DNA of 64,000 bases from Alitta virens (taxonomy: Eukaryota > Annelida > Polychaeta > Phyllodocida > Nereididae), in the NCBI GenBank assembly GCA_932294295.1, contig OW028579.1, positions 35,408,362 to 35,472,361 of the forward strand. Direction: 5' to 3'. Below the pieces are notes generated by a model that was given only the letters and a program-made list of their open reading frames with translations, was not told the origin of the DNA and ran no database searches. Position 1 is the stretch's first letter. Each line of letters begins with the position of its first letter. A program made the position numbers and the translations under genes. Below are positions 23,201 to 33,536 of this stretch, piece by piece.

Positions 23201-26200
23201 AAATTTATAGTGGACCACACAAAGTTTAATTTCCACATTCAAACAAATGTTCACTTTGTGTTTGCAAATTGTTTGAATCAATTTGTCAAAACGAAAAAGC
23301 AAACTTTCTAATAAACACCATGTTCTGTTGATACATTTGAGATATTAGAGAGTTTTTGAAAACCAATTTTAGATTTATTACAATGTTTTCTTAGTTTAAA
23401 TGAAATATTTGGTGAAAATGATAACTTTAGTTTTACAAGCTTTGTTTTAAGCTTTTTGGCCATGATCACTCTGGCTCTCCAATTGTCTGATCATGGTGAT
23501 TGAAGTTAGGTGTAAATGCTAAAATAATTAAGTCCTATTCACAGGGATTTATTCAGGATAACACACGAAATGACCGACTTTAACATGCAATGCAAATGCG
23601 TGTATAATGTTTTAAAAAAATACTGTTATACAGTAAACCAACTGAATCATGAACCCCACTGTAATATAACCATCTGAATTGATCACATTTAAGACCATCT
23701 CAACATAAGATTATTTAATGTCAAGGTTGGCCTTAAAACTTCTAAAAGCAGTAGTCTACTAATGGTAATTGTTAAAGCAGCCCTTCTCGTTGACATCTTA
23801 TCAATCAGACGGCGCTGCAATCAGCCTCCTGTCGGTAAAAAATCAATCACATGATCATTGGATCTTGACTTTTTGATGGTTGCATGTTTGTGTATCCCTT
23901 ACAGCTGTCTAAATCTGATTGCCTAGGACAAGTTGGCGAGATCTCCATCTCCTTAAATGGTTTGAAATGAAAGCACCTTTGATCTGTGTTTTCTGATCAA
24001 ACTCAAGAGGTTTGGGATTTCAACAAGGCTTCCCAACACTCTTGCTCCGGCATCTCACTTTCAGGACAATTAAATAATAACACCATCGAAGGTAACTTCA
24101 CACCCCTCTTGGTCCTTTTGACCCTTTAAACCCCTCCTGTACCTCAGGAAATCTATCTCAACCCCACCGAACTTGAGACATTGTCATTTGGCTATTTTGG
24201 GACCTACTCCTGCAGACAGCGCCTTCACGTCTCATCAATTCAGGACAGCCGTTTAAGATCTCTTAAAGACTGGAGCAGTCATTTTAATTGCCAGACCACT
24301 TCAAATCAAAATTAGTCAGATTTATAATGTGAACAGTACAAACCTTATGATAAATGATTAAACATATTACTTGCACTCAATTGAAATCTGTAAATATGCA
24401 CCAATAGAATAAAAGTTTCATTACGAGGTAAGCTGCATTGATCAGAATTAATTTTAATGCAAAATACACAGATAGTGGTAAGTAGTATGGTGACTAATTT
24501 GGTCTTAATTGAGAGGTAGTTATAGATAGATATAGATAGATATGGTAAGCTCAGTCCTCTAAGGCAAGTTCTTGCCGCTAGCAAAAGTTGATTGATGAGA
24601 CGAGAGGTAGAGTCCACCCCATGGTCTGTGGTTACACATTTACCCCATGGGTGGGTCTTTTACTTGGCTTAGCATAGACACAGAGTAACAGTATACGTGG
24701 TACGTGCATTGGCTAGCTGGAATATGGCTTGATCAATCGTGGGGTTTATCCTGATATACTGGCGGTTGTAGGGTTGGTTCAATTGAAATTCTAAAACCCC
24801 AATGTCTTGGACTCATTGTTGTTCAGAATGTGATGCTGAGAGCACATCCCTGCATTTGTTTGGTGCATTACACACTGTCAATTTGTGCATTGTCTCCGTG
24901 CATTTAAGACATAAGTGCGTTGTGTTGTGAAATTTTTACGTGGTTTGTGTGCCGCAGCGACAACCAAGAACCAACGCTTGAACAATTTCACATGTCGCGG
25001 CGAACATTTAGCTGTCAGAATCATGTCAAGCGTGTTACATTTAATTGAAGGAAATTTACTGCACTTTTCTCCTGTCGTAATAACCCTGTCTTCACGTTGA
25101 TTGATGATGGGCAAATGACTGATAATAAACATGCGCTCTTTTTTTTTCTCCCCCCCCCCATTCGTTGCAGCCCAGCATCTCCTAAAGATAAGATAAGATA
25201 AGATAAGATAAGATAAGATAAGATAAGATGAGATGAAATCAATTTTATTTAAAGTCGGGGATGAAAGCAACAAAAACAAGGAATAGGGTGAACTATTAAC
25301 AGATAAAATATATGGGTGAATTACTTAGTTCTGTGCCTTGCCATACTTTAACAGTAAAATAAAGATATTTATTAATTACTTCAGAGTCTTTACAATTGGT
25401 ACCAGACTAGACACTGTCATTTAGCATATTAACAAACATGAGCCACAGTGGCATTGATAACAACATGAACGGCTTTTAAATTCTGGCAAGTATGTACTGT
25501 TCTTCAGAGGAAGAATGTCCCAAAGAGAAACACCTTGATATACAAATGACCTATAACCATATACTGAAATGTATTAAATGTATTAAAGTCCTTTCGCATA
25601 GAATGAGGAGTGCATTGACTTTGAAAGAAATGGGATTCGATAGGGAGAGAGGTACCATTAACAATTTTGAATACTTGTTCAGCCAAAGAAAATTTGCGAT
25701 TAACATACAGCATTTTCTTATCAGTCTCCTTTAAGATATTTCCATAAGATGACTGATAATTATTACATACAAGTCTCAGTGCTCTTTCGTTTAGCTTTTC
25801 GATTTTCCTATTATTAGTAATATTGAAGGCATTGTAGACTTCTGAACAATATAAGAAATTTGATACTATGAATGATTCATAAATTCCTAATTTGGTTACA
25901 CAATTTATGTTTTTAAATAACCGTTGTAGAACATTTATCTGCCTTGCTGCTTTTTTTAATCTTTCTTTACATATTATGGCTACGTGTTGAAAGAAAGATA
26001 ACTTGCTGTGGATGCTAATTCCCAATAGTTTGACAACTTTTTATAAGTTTATGATATTATCATGTATTTCATACTGAATTGACATGTCATTTTTATTAAA
26101 GCATATCGCTGGGAATCATGAATGATTGGCTTTTATGAAATTCTGCTTAAATTATGCTACATTCTCAATTCTTAATTTGACATCCCATGACATCCCAATT

Positions 26201-29200
26201 TCTTCGGTTGTCGTATAATGACAGCTAATTCACAATTATGCCATAAAGAGCTATCAATGTAGAAAGAAGTAATTGCAGGGAATTTGTGTGGTAATATACT
26301 TTTGATTATGAAGTGTATGTCTAGGACATTTCTCCTAATTTGTCTTTTGGTTGTCATTTAAGGCCTGATAGTGGGTGGAAGAGTTGATTTACATTAGTGC
26401 CAAGACTGTAAATCTGTTTGCTTGTCTTTATGTATATTAATTGTCTTTCCAGATTAATTTGAGTCATCATTACGTGTATCAGTCATCATCTTAGTTCGCA
26501 TTGTTTCATGTTTTCAGTTGTTCGTTTTCACTACACTGTCTTTGGGAAAAGAAATAGAAAGTTAGTATTTTTTGTTAGCCAACATTGGCTAACCGGAGGT
26601 ACATTAGCTGATTAGTAATAGCACAGATTAATAAGTTTCTTCAAATTCCTTAGATACCATGAGACTTTTCCCTTATCCAGGAATTCCAGGCACCGATTAG
26701 ATTTCCTGTCTCGATCTTCTAATAATATTTCTTGAATCCACAGGTATTTCAGAAAGTGCAGTAAGAAAACACACATGACCTCCAAGATACCATGGCCATT
26801 AAAATAAGCAGGAAAGAGCCTCTATTTTGAGTGAATCGTTTTCAATGAGAGGAATCCACAGTTAAGCAGAAAAGCACTTGAAATGGGTTTACCAGCAGAG
26901 CTTTAGAGTCACTCGCTCAGGACTTAATTACAGTGGGCCACGTTTATATGTTGGCATGCTGGCAGACAGCTTTAAATCAAACGTTGGAATGTGAGAGAAA
27001 GCAAATCCATCCTTGCTCTCTCGAGCTTGTAAAAGGCTTATTAATTTTCTGCTGCAATCAAAAAGCCAAAAGCCAGTGTTTACCAAAGGTTAAAGGTACA
27101 ATAGTTGGTTTCCAGACTTCAAAGTCAGGGAACATTTTTGGAAAGCTTCCATTGATTTCCTGCAAATAACATTGTATGATCGTCATCTACAGACTGTCAA
27201 CACTGATTCCGTTCACAGAAAAATGGCGCGAAAATTTCCTGCCCAACATGGCGTCACACTGTCGTCTGCTTGTGTCGATAAGAGAGGTTTTCTGACTCGA
27301 TTTTGGAAAATATCTCGTAACCAATTATTATTTAGGTCGAATCTGACCAAAAAATCTCTTAAATCTCTCGCTTGACTCAGTTTTGTGTCTAAAATGCAAC
27401 TGAAATTGACAAGGCTAACAAGCGCACACATTTGGAACTGTCATGAAATTTTTCTCTGTGATTAATGTGCCAATCTATTCACTGAACATTGAATGATTCT
27501 TTATTGGATTCAATTCTGTGTTTAAAAGTTAATTTTTATACACCGGAAATGTTGAGGAACTTTATTTCAACTTTAGTAGAAAATGGTTTTCTGTAGTTTT
27601 GGTTGATTATACAGTCTTGCGAATATGGCAATATCATTGTAAGTAGTGGTATTAAACCCAAAAAAGTGATTAAGCTATGGGGAAGCTCATTTCTAATATA
27701 TCTCATTTATTTGCACTCATTGTGCAGTGTTACATGACTATAATTACATAAAATGAAATAGATTTAAATATGACAGACATACAGACAGACAGACAGACAG
27801 ACAGACAATAAATATGCTGATATGTAATAAGTCTTTTATTTCATCCTTGGTGAACCCAGGCTGATCGGACACAATTCAACCTAAGTAGAGTACTGCCTGT
27901 AAAGTCTAAATTAGAGATATAATGCTCTGGTCAAATTTGCAAAGCATTCTCAAGGCAGTGTTATTCTGCATAATACATTTATGAAGTTTCAGGGTTCTGG
28001 TGCATAGCTGATCGATGAGGGCAATTTACTGACCAGCAAATTTAAAAGTGAATATTTGGTTCTCCTAGTGAGCCTGAATCTCTGTTGTGAGATTGTAGTA
28101 TCATGGTGCATTAAATCATGTATGTACTCAACTACTATTCAATGCCTTTAATTCCACCGGGAGTTTATCAGGGACACATGCTGTAACACAGACTTATTCC
28201 ATATCATAATATCCGACAGGAGCGCCACTGACTTAGATAGATTTGAGACCACCTTGCGGGAATTTTTGGCATTATAATGCAGAATATTCAGTTTCATTTG
28301 TTGCTATACCCTCCTATATTTAATAATTGCATGTTAATTTTAATCCCAAAAAAAAAAAACACAACACCAAAGTGATTATTCAATATGAATATTACAAGAA
28401 AAGTGATTGTTCAAAATGAAATTTTTTATTTGTTATCTTTTCATTCCAGTGATCCCAATGAACCTCAAAGACAGGAATCAGTTTTTGGTGGAAGGGTCAA
28501 AAACAGATTTGTCGAATTAAGATGGCCTACTTATGACAATACAAGACAGGAATATATGCATATAGGTAAGATAATATACCACAAAAAACTTCTAGAAATA
28601 ACTAACTTTAATATACTCCAATTTGCTTACCCATAAGTTCTATACTGCTTCATTTTAAATTTCTAATGCTGTTCCAAAATTGATACTAACATTATATGGT
28701 GTTGTTTGCAAAGTGTGCAGTGTTTTGAATGTATTATTCAATTAACATTGATATATTTTTTCATTGCATGGGTTTTGAGATTGCTTGGTATATTGAATTT
28801 TCATGTTCTTCAAAGCAGAGCATTTTTTAACATGGTGACTGCAATCTGTTGACAAGACAGTCCAGACAGAACTTGTCACTGTCAAGACAGATTGTCATAT
28901 CCAGACAGATTGTCATTACCCAATGAAGCACTTTTTTACCTCACATTTTATTCAATGGGCAGCACACTTAATCTGCATTAATTTGCATATACAGTTAGTT
29001 CCATAAAGTATGGTCGACCCTAGACAGTTGCAGCAACCCATTCCAGGCTGTAGCTATAACTGGCTAAAGCTAGCTGCTAGCTGCTGTCTACTCCTAGCCT
29101 ATAGTCAGCTTACACCTACCACTGCTGAAAATATAAACCTTGGTAAATGTAAGAAATTTATCCATAATATCATAAATATGTACATACAATAGACATGCAT

Positions 29201-32200
29201 CGTTTCAGCAAAAAATGACAAATAACTCTCAACCTATGCACCAAATGGTGCTGCTGCATGTAATTTTAGATCCAGCTTTGAGTAGCCAGCTATAGCCAGA
29301 CAGTTCTGTTTAGTGGAAGGTAGCATTGTATAGCATAAGTTATTTAACTTTGTCTAGGTTCAAATTGACAGGCCGTTTTTTTTAAACTAACTATATGCAT
29401 TTGATGTAGGATGCATGCAGTGTCCAGTGTCAGCCATTGAAATATTCCTAAAAATTGCTCTGCTTTGGTTCGGTGTTTGAATTACTTTTCTAGTGTCCTG
29501 TATGTGTATTTACTTTATTTTTGTGCATTTTGTATTCTGGTTTGAAATTCCTGCCTGATAGTTTTCAAACATATCATAGTTGAATGAATGTTGTAACTTC
29601 TCATTTCACAGAGGAAATTAAATATATTAATACACGGTTATTCATTTAGAGATAGCGGTCTATCTCTTAAAAATATACTCGACAGTACCATAATTATATT
29701 ATAATATTGGAATACACTACCTAGGTCCCATTGGAAATTAATAACATTCAGAGGTCAATGCTAATAGGGCGGGGGCCTGACTCAGAGGTAGCGCTCTGGG
29801 CTTCCAACCGCTGGGTCCCTGGTTCGATTCCCGGTCTAGCCTAAGTTGGATGGCTGTTTCATCCTTCTCTCATTGCCATGGGCTCTGCCTGTCCTAATTA
29901 GCCCAACTGGTGCACACACACACACACACTGGTCAATTCTAATTATCAATACATGGTTTTATACATGAAAATAACAGATGTTTCTATGATCGTTGCAATC
30001 AAGATGCTGACGATTATTCAAAAGTTCAAAAGGGTATGCAATGCATTAAAGCCGTGTGCAAAATTTTTCAGTCTTTCGAAGTACCTCTGCCACATCACAT
30101 TGATTGTTATTTGTAGATTTAAGCTGTGAAACTCCATTGTAAAGCACAGTAATTTAAATTTTACGATACTCTCCCTGTTGGTCAAAATTCATGGCTGGTT
30201 GACCATATTCAATAGCTTTTAAAAACATAACAAAGCAATGATATACGTCACATAAGGACTTTGGCAGTGCTTGTCCAACTCACTACGTAACCACTAATAT
30301 GCTAGGCACTCTAATTGTCTGTGACCTAACCCTTTCGTGGTAACTTGATCTTATCTAAGAGAATGCACTATCTGTGCTGAAACTGATGGAAACTTTATGC
30401 AAATTACCATTAAATAAATAAATAAAACGGCATGAAAGGATACTTGCTATCTTACACCTGAGGACTTCAATAAAATTCCCAGTTCGTAATCTTGCTGAGA
30501 TTTATATTCTGTTCATGTACATGTAGGACAAAACAGATAATTCCAATGCCCCTGCTACATTAGTTAATTTAAAACCAGTGATATGGTCAACGCAATGATG
30601 CAAAAATAGATCGGTCAAATTATTTTTTCGGTTATTTATCAATTATGCTGTGCAACTATTACCAACAAGGAGAAGGCCCTACTATAAATTTGGATCACCA
30701 TTGAACCACTGGGTCCCGGGTTAAATTCCTTGTGGAGCCTAAGTTGGATGGCTGTTTCATCCATCATCTCATTGCCATGGTCCCTGCCTGTCCTAATTAG
30801 CCCATCAGGTGCAGAAATACAGGACGTAAAGCCCTAATCCACCCACCACCCACATGGACTATCACTGATTTGAAAGTAAACACTTACCTCAGACAGTACC
30901 TTTATTTTGAGGTCCTGCAAAGTCTGTATTAGTATAGTTTGACATACCTCGACTACTGGCCTCAGTAACTTATCTACTGGTGTGCAAATTCTTTTCAGTC
31001 TTTTATTAAAAAATCTGGGGTAGTCAAAATTTTGCAACCATAATTGTAAATGTCAGTCGTTTTTTTTTGTTTTGTTTTTATTGATTTCCTCTTTTTCCAA
31101 TTAGTTGAGTGTAATAAATTCGTGAATTTCACAATTACAAAGTAGAATTGGGCAATTCAAACCTTGCACTACACTAGCCATAAAAAATAAACATATTTTT
31201 TAACATTAAAATTATTTATCATTTAATTCATTTTTGACATGAATAAAGATCATAAGCCATTGATTAATCAGACTTGCAATTAGTACGGGTAACTTCTCGA
31301 GAAAGTTTTAGACGAGCACGATATGGAAAAATTTGTTTACGACATACAAAGAAGTCACATTTTTTAAATCTGCGGATGACTGAGTTATTATTTTTCAAAT
31401 TAGAAAGTCACTGCTTGAAAATGTAATCCCTCACCTTGTAGACCTTTTTGCATGAATAGATCACTCCACAGTTGCAAATATCAATCGTTTCACAAATGTG
31501 TGTCATCGCAATGATTTTTTTTTTCACCCGAAAATGATTTAAGACGATTTTGTAGGTCCACCCGGAAAGGATTGTAAAAAAGTCCAAATTTGACTGATCA
31601 TTTTTTGCTTAATTAATGCTCGTTACAGGTGAATGCTTAGGGGCACTCCCGAACCAAGCGGACTTTGAGCAAATTTGCCAAAAAGATGGTATTCCCCATT
31701 TTCCTTCATTATCGCTCACACTAGTTAATTTTTTTCAAAAGACATATTGAGCACCATTTTTTAATTTTCATGAACACTATTTTTACCCACATAAAACACA
31801 CTATGATGAAATAAAAAGCCTTGCAGCAAGCATTTTTTTGTACTTTAAAATGTTTTTTTTTTTAATGTTTTTGATGCAGGGAAAAATGTGTATACATGTG
31901 TGTGTTTAGACATTGAAAGGATTAGTTTTGTTGCATTTATTTATTTATTTTCTTGAAAATATAAATCATGCCTCATTTCCAAAACGCAGTGCCTTATTAT
32001 TCATCTTTCATTTTTTCAATGAAATAATCAAAGAAATTTTTTTACTAAAAAATGCTGAGTTCTAATTATATTCCATGTAAATCTAGAGTTTTCAATTACA
32101 ACTTACTTGTAATGTTTGGCATGAATCCAGATAGTTTGTGCTATTATTTATTGATATAGACAATTTATATTGTATTTCAAATTACCATCTAGCTGCTTTT

Positions 32201-33536
32201 TAACATTCCAGTGCTAGCTATTGACACAACCAATATATGCACGGTTTTTTTCGCTATCACAGCCAATTACAAGCACAAATTTACTAACGCTTAACAATTT
32301 GTCAGTTCATTATTTTATTACAACATATGCTTATGTTACTATGTCATATTATACTGTCGTGTAATATGCCATAGCTTGTTTTAACTGTAAAATATAATAT
32401 ACTTGTGATATATGTAAATAACATGCGGTGTAATGTCAAGTGTTTGAATTTGTTCATAGTGTTCAAAGTAAGTGATTTAGAAGTATTTTGTAAGTGATTT
32501 GTTAAAAAAAAAATTAATGTAAATAAGAAATCAGATTAAAGCAGAGCTATATTATTTACATTAAGACTATATGTATTGAATCTAAATGTCCTGGTTCATC
32601 GTTTCAGGAATGCGGCCAACTGTTCGCCACCATTATCGTGGAAGTAAAATGGCTCTTTGGTTGGATCTCATTCCCAGTATCCACCAATCGGATGACCTTG
32701 AACCCCGGCACCACCTTCTTAATAATTTCGGCAATGTATCTACTTTCGAGGAAGACGGCACCGAACCTCTTGATATGTCGAAGTTATTCCCCCCTCCCCC
32801 TATACCACCCACTTCACCCTTACCAGGAACTACCACTATGCCCACTACCACTACAACCACAACCCCTACCACTACCACCACATCTACTACCACACCAACC
32901 TCCACAGAACAGTTCTGGTACCGCACACGGTCAAGAACGCCGCGCTACGGACGCGAACGCCGCCCGACCACTCCTTTTTCGGAACGAACAACTGAAGAAC
33001 CGGAAGCGGGGGCGTTCTCCACCAAAAACAGTACTTTATCTCTCAGTGTGACTATTGCAGTTGGGTGCAGCCTCTTGTTCTTAAACATTATGATCTTCGC
33101 AGGAGTGTATTATCAAAAGGATCGCATGCGAATGGAAATGAAAGCGAGACAGCGGGAGTTGGAGAAGGAGAAAACAGGGGAGGATTCCAGTGATGGGGGT
33201 CCTAGGTATACCACAACTTGCATAGATGCTGACTCAAATATGGCAATATTGCCAGCGCCACCGCCTGCCATCTCACGCCACCAGGTTCAACCGCAGGTGG
33301 CATCTATACCAAAACAACCAATACCGGTGCTGCCACCACAGGCCCCCTATTCTGCTCGGACATACGGCGCTCGTGAATTGCAACAGCGCAACATGCGCCA
33401 AAACGAGTCACCCCGCCATCATCACACCGTTCCTCGGAACCCTCATAAAAATATGAACCACAAGCCCCCGGACTATACGTCAAATACTGGTGATTCTGAG
33501 ATTAATACCCATAGTAATCCTGTTACTGTTGTATAA
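11033..33536 (+). CDS. nlgn: Neuroligin gene, 3' two thirds (four exons)
   Basis: Postsynaptic adhesion protein of the carboxylesterase-like family that binds neurexins. Exons 11033-11218, 18002-18803, 28450-28565 and 32608-33536 join in phase (all GT-AG) into 677 residues plus stop; about 200 N-terminal residues must lie upstream. Order: second half of the esterase-like domain, Thr/Pro stalk, one membrane helix, cytoplasmic tail. The nucleophile elbow reads GQGYGG, so the catalytic Ser is Gly (codon 11167-11169). The triad Glu (in MKNEGF, 18334-18336) and His (in VHGDD, 18667-18669) remain, so the protein is predicted to be enzymatically dead, as known neuroligins are. The segment AIIQSG-ALSSWA, the Cys pair around NCSHF and LHCFKSKPYEELV, the membrane helix beginning LSVTIAVG and the terminal class I PDZ ligand TVV all match neuroligins. 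Identification is firm from recognition of the family; the orthology group is not resolved. Confidence 0.95.
14890..15831. repeat. CAGT/CAGTCATA minisatellite, about 0.94 kb
   Basis: Built from CAGTCAGTCATA and CAGTCACACAGA-type variants of a 4-base CAGT/CAGA register, finishing in about 80 bases of pure CAGT. A block near 15302-15507 recurs at 15529-15735 (TACAGTAAGTCATGCAGTC, then CATTCAGCCATACAGACAG), a higher-order duplication. The long Ser/Gln/Val frames on both strands come from the absence of stop codons in the unit and are not genes. Confidence 0.9.
16145..16219 (+). promoter_or_regulatory. Cluster of five ACGTC motifs (CRE-like)
   Basis: ACGTC occurs at 16145, 16164, 16187, 16196 and 16215, the last as TGTGACGTCATT, a full CRE. 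The stretch is CpG-rich against an AT-rich intron. It could be an intronic enhancer of neuroligin. Confidence 0.3.
16836..16979. mobile_element. Foldback MITE (family A)
   Basis: Same termini (TACATGGCCAAATGTGCC to GGCACATTTGGCCATGTA) and the same central AAACCATGC pair as other copies. Lies in the intron between the first two neuroligin exons. Confidence 0.75.
17760..17955 (+). promoter_or_regulatory. Promoter-like CCAAT/GC-box/TATA cluster upstream of neuroligin exon
   Basis: CCAAT at 17760-17764, GGGCGG at 17774-17779, CCAAT at 17792-17796 and 17875-17879, TATAAAAA at 17881-17888, then ATG at 17953 in frame with exon 18002-18803. The arrangement is that of a core promoter but could be chance in AT-rich intron. 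Confidence 0.3.
18002..18803 (+). CDS. nlgn: Neuroligin exon: main esterase-like domain
   Basis: This 802-base exon follows the acceptor tttctgtttcag and ends GG|gtgagt inside the Gly codon of KTG. It encodes NLFKRAIIQSG through YWVNFIKTG, the same extent as the single large exon in vertebrate neuroligin genes (known gene structure, from memory). It carries the conserved Cys pair, the triad Glu and the triad His. Reading upstream through the acceptor stays open to an ATG at 17953, which would add MCTVGYIDINVCFSVSG; those residues are intronic under normal splicing. Confidence 0.95.
18854..18985. mobile_element. Near-perfect palindrome (foldback element C)
   Basis: Arms ACCGTAACGGAGGGTATTAT and ATACCCTCCGTTACGGT, meeting at GTTAACAATTTTTTGTTAAC (18909-18928). 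The ~132-base hairpin starts 50 bases after the neuroligin donor at 18804. Confidence 0.75.
21118..21152. repeat. TATC microsatellite
   Basis: Eight CTAT units with one TTAT change, just before a family-2 SINE. Confidence 0.85.
21185..21525 (-). mobile_element. tRNA-derived SINE (family 2)
   Basis: Shares the body with the other family-2 copies (GAGTCCACACCATGTTACAC, then TTTACTTGCCTCAGCA, CGACATCC-GCTGGGATG). On the minus strand the right end is a tRNA-like head with a weak B-box (complement of GAATGAACCCGGA). A small palindromic insertion (ACTACATTAATGCC...) lies near 21370-21415. Confidence 0.7.
24520..24690 (-). mobile_element. SINE family 2, 3' fragment with GATA tail
   Basis: GATAGATA repeats followed by CAGTCCTCTAAGGCAAGTTC and the CCACCCCATGG / TACACATTTACC body. 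A further short piece of this 3' end (CAGTCCTCTAAGACTAG) is at about 6650-6680. Confidence 0.6.
25186..26110 (-). mobile_element. Non-LTR retrotransposon remnant, 3' end
   Basis: On the minus strand an open frame (26025-25504) carries the C-terminal part of a LINE reverse transcriptase: KLLGISIHSKLSFFQHV, then FIVSNFLYCSEVY, then EKLNERALRLVCNN and LAEQVFKIVNG. A stop upstream of GISIHS and the lack of the catalytic palm show it is dead. The 3' end reads CGACTTTAAATAAAATTG and then (TCTTA)n, the plus-strand AGATA repeat at 25187-25229. Confidence 0.8.
27776..27809. repeat. GACA microsatellite
   Basis: Eight or so ACAG units in the intron upstream of the third neuroligin exon. Confidence 0.85.
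28450..28565 (+). CDS. nlgn: Neuroligin exon: end of esterase-like domain
   Basis: Acceptor cattccag at 28449; donor G|gtaagat from 28566. The first base completes the Gly of KTGDPNEP. The exon encodes DPNEPQRQES, then RFVELRWPTYDN, then EYMHIG, aligning with the DPN-to-HIG stretch of neuroligins. Vertebrate genes keep this stretch in the last exon, so the intron that follows appears to be extra in this lineage (inference from remembered gene structure). Confidence 0.93.
28990..29385 (+). repeat. Dispersed repeat G, copy 1
   Basis: Shares with 60274-60572 the blocks TATGGTCGAC, GGCTATAACTGGCT (as TAGCTATAACTGGCT), AACCTTGGTAAATGTAAGAA, CTTTGAGTAGCCAGCTATAG and CAGGCCGTTTTTT. AGCTATAACTGGCT and AGCCAGCTATAGCC are inverse, so it can fold. 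Unclassified. Confidence 0.6.
29766..29930 (+). mobile_element. tRNA-derived SINE (family 1)
   Basis: Best-preserved B-box of the family (GGTTCGATTCCCGG, about 29820). Ends in a CA repeat. Flanked by ggtcaatgctaat (29753-29765) and ggtcaattctaat (29931-29943). Confidence 0.85.
30700..30850 (+). mobile_element. tRNA-derived SINE (family 1), 5'-truncated
   Basis: Starts inside the head (ACCACTGGGTCCCGGG), keeps the whole body and a CCCACC-rich tail. No clear target-site duplication. Confidence 0.75.
32608..33536 (+). CDS. nlgn: Neuroligin last coding exon: stalk, membrane helix, cytoplasmic tail
   Basis: Acceptor gtttcag at 32607; stop TAA at 33534-33536. The first two bases complete the Gly of HIG. 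Residues then run RPTVRHHYRGSK (end of the globular domain), a PPPPIPP segment, and a Thr/Pro-rich stretch (about 32830-32910) that looks like an O-glycosylated stalk. A basic linker follows, then the membrane helix LSVTIAVGCSLLFLNIMIF with a YYQKDR stop-transfer. The roughly 125-residue tail is proline-rich (PAPPP, VLPPQAP) and contains PPDYT, the core of the gephyrin-binding motif in vertebrate neuroligins. The last residues NPVTVV form a class I PDZ ligand (T-x-V). The other reading frames here are shadows. Confidence 0.95.

Larger units (their letters stand above)
18804..28449 (+). other. Neuroligin intron
   Basis: 9.6 kb. Holds foldback element C, SINE family-2 copies, the LINE remnant and simple repeats. 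Long stretches (22300-24300, 26200-27700) show nothing recognisable. Confidence 0.7.
28566..32607 (+). other. Neuroligin intron, AT-rich
   Basis: 4 kb. Contains repeat G and two family-1 SINEs; 30850-32600 is AT-rich with no identifiable feature. Confidence 0.7.

Noticed and set aside
25504..26025. A host gene on the minus strand
   Set aside because: The sequence is the C-terminal part of a LINE reverse transcriptase with upstream stops and no catalytic core.
32633..33051. Alternative-frame open frames over the last neuroligin exon
   Set aside because: Only the frame of 32610-33536 continues the neuroligin fold, membrane helix and PDZ ligand.
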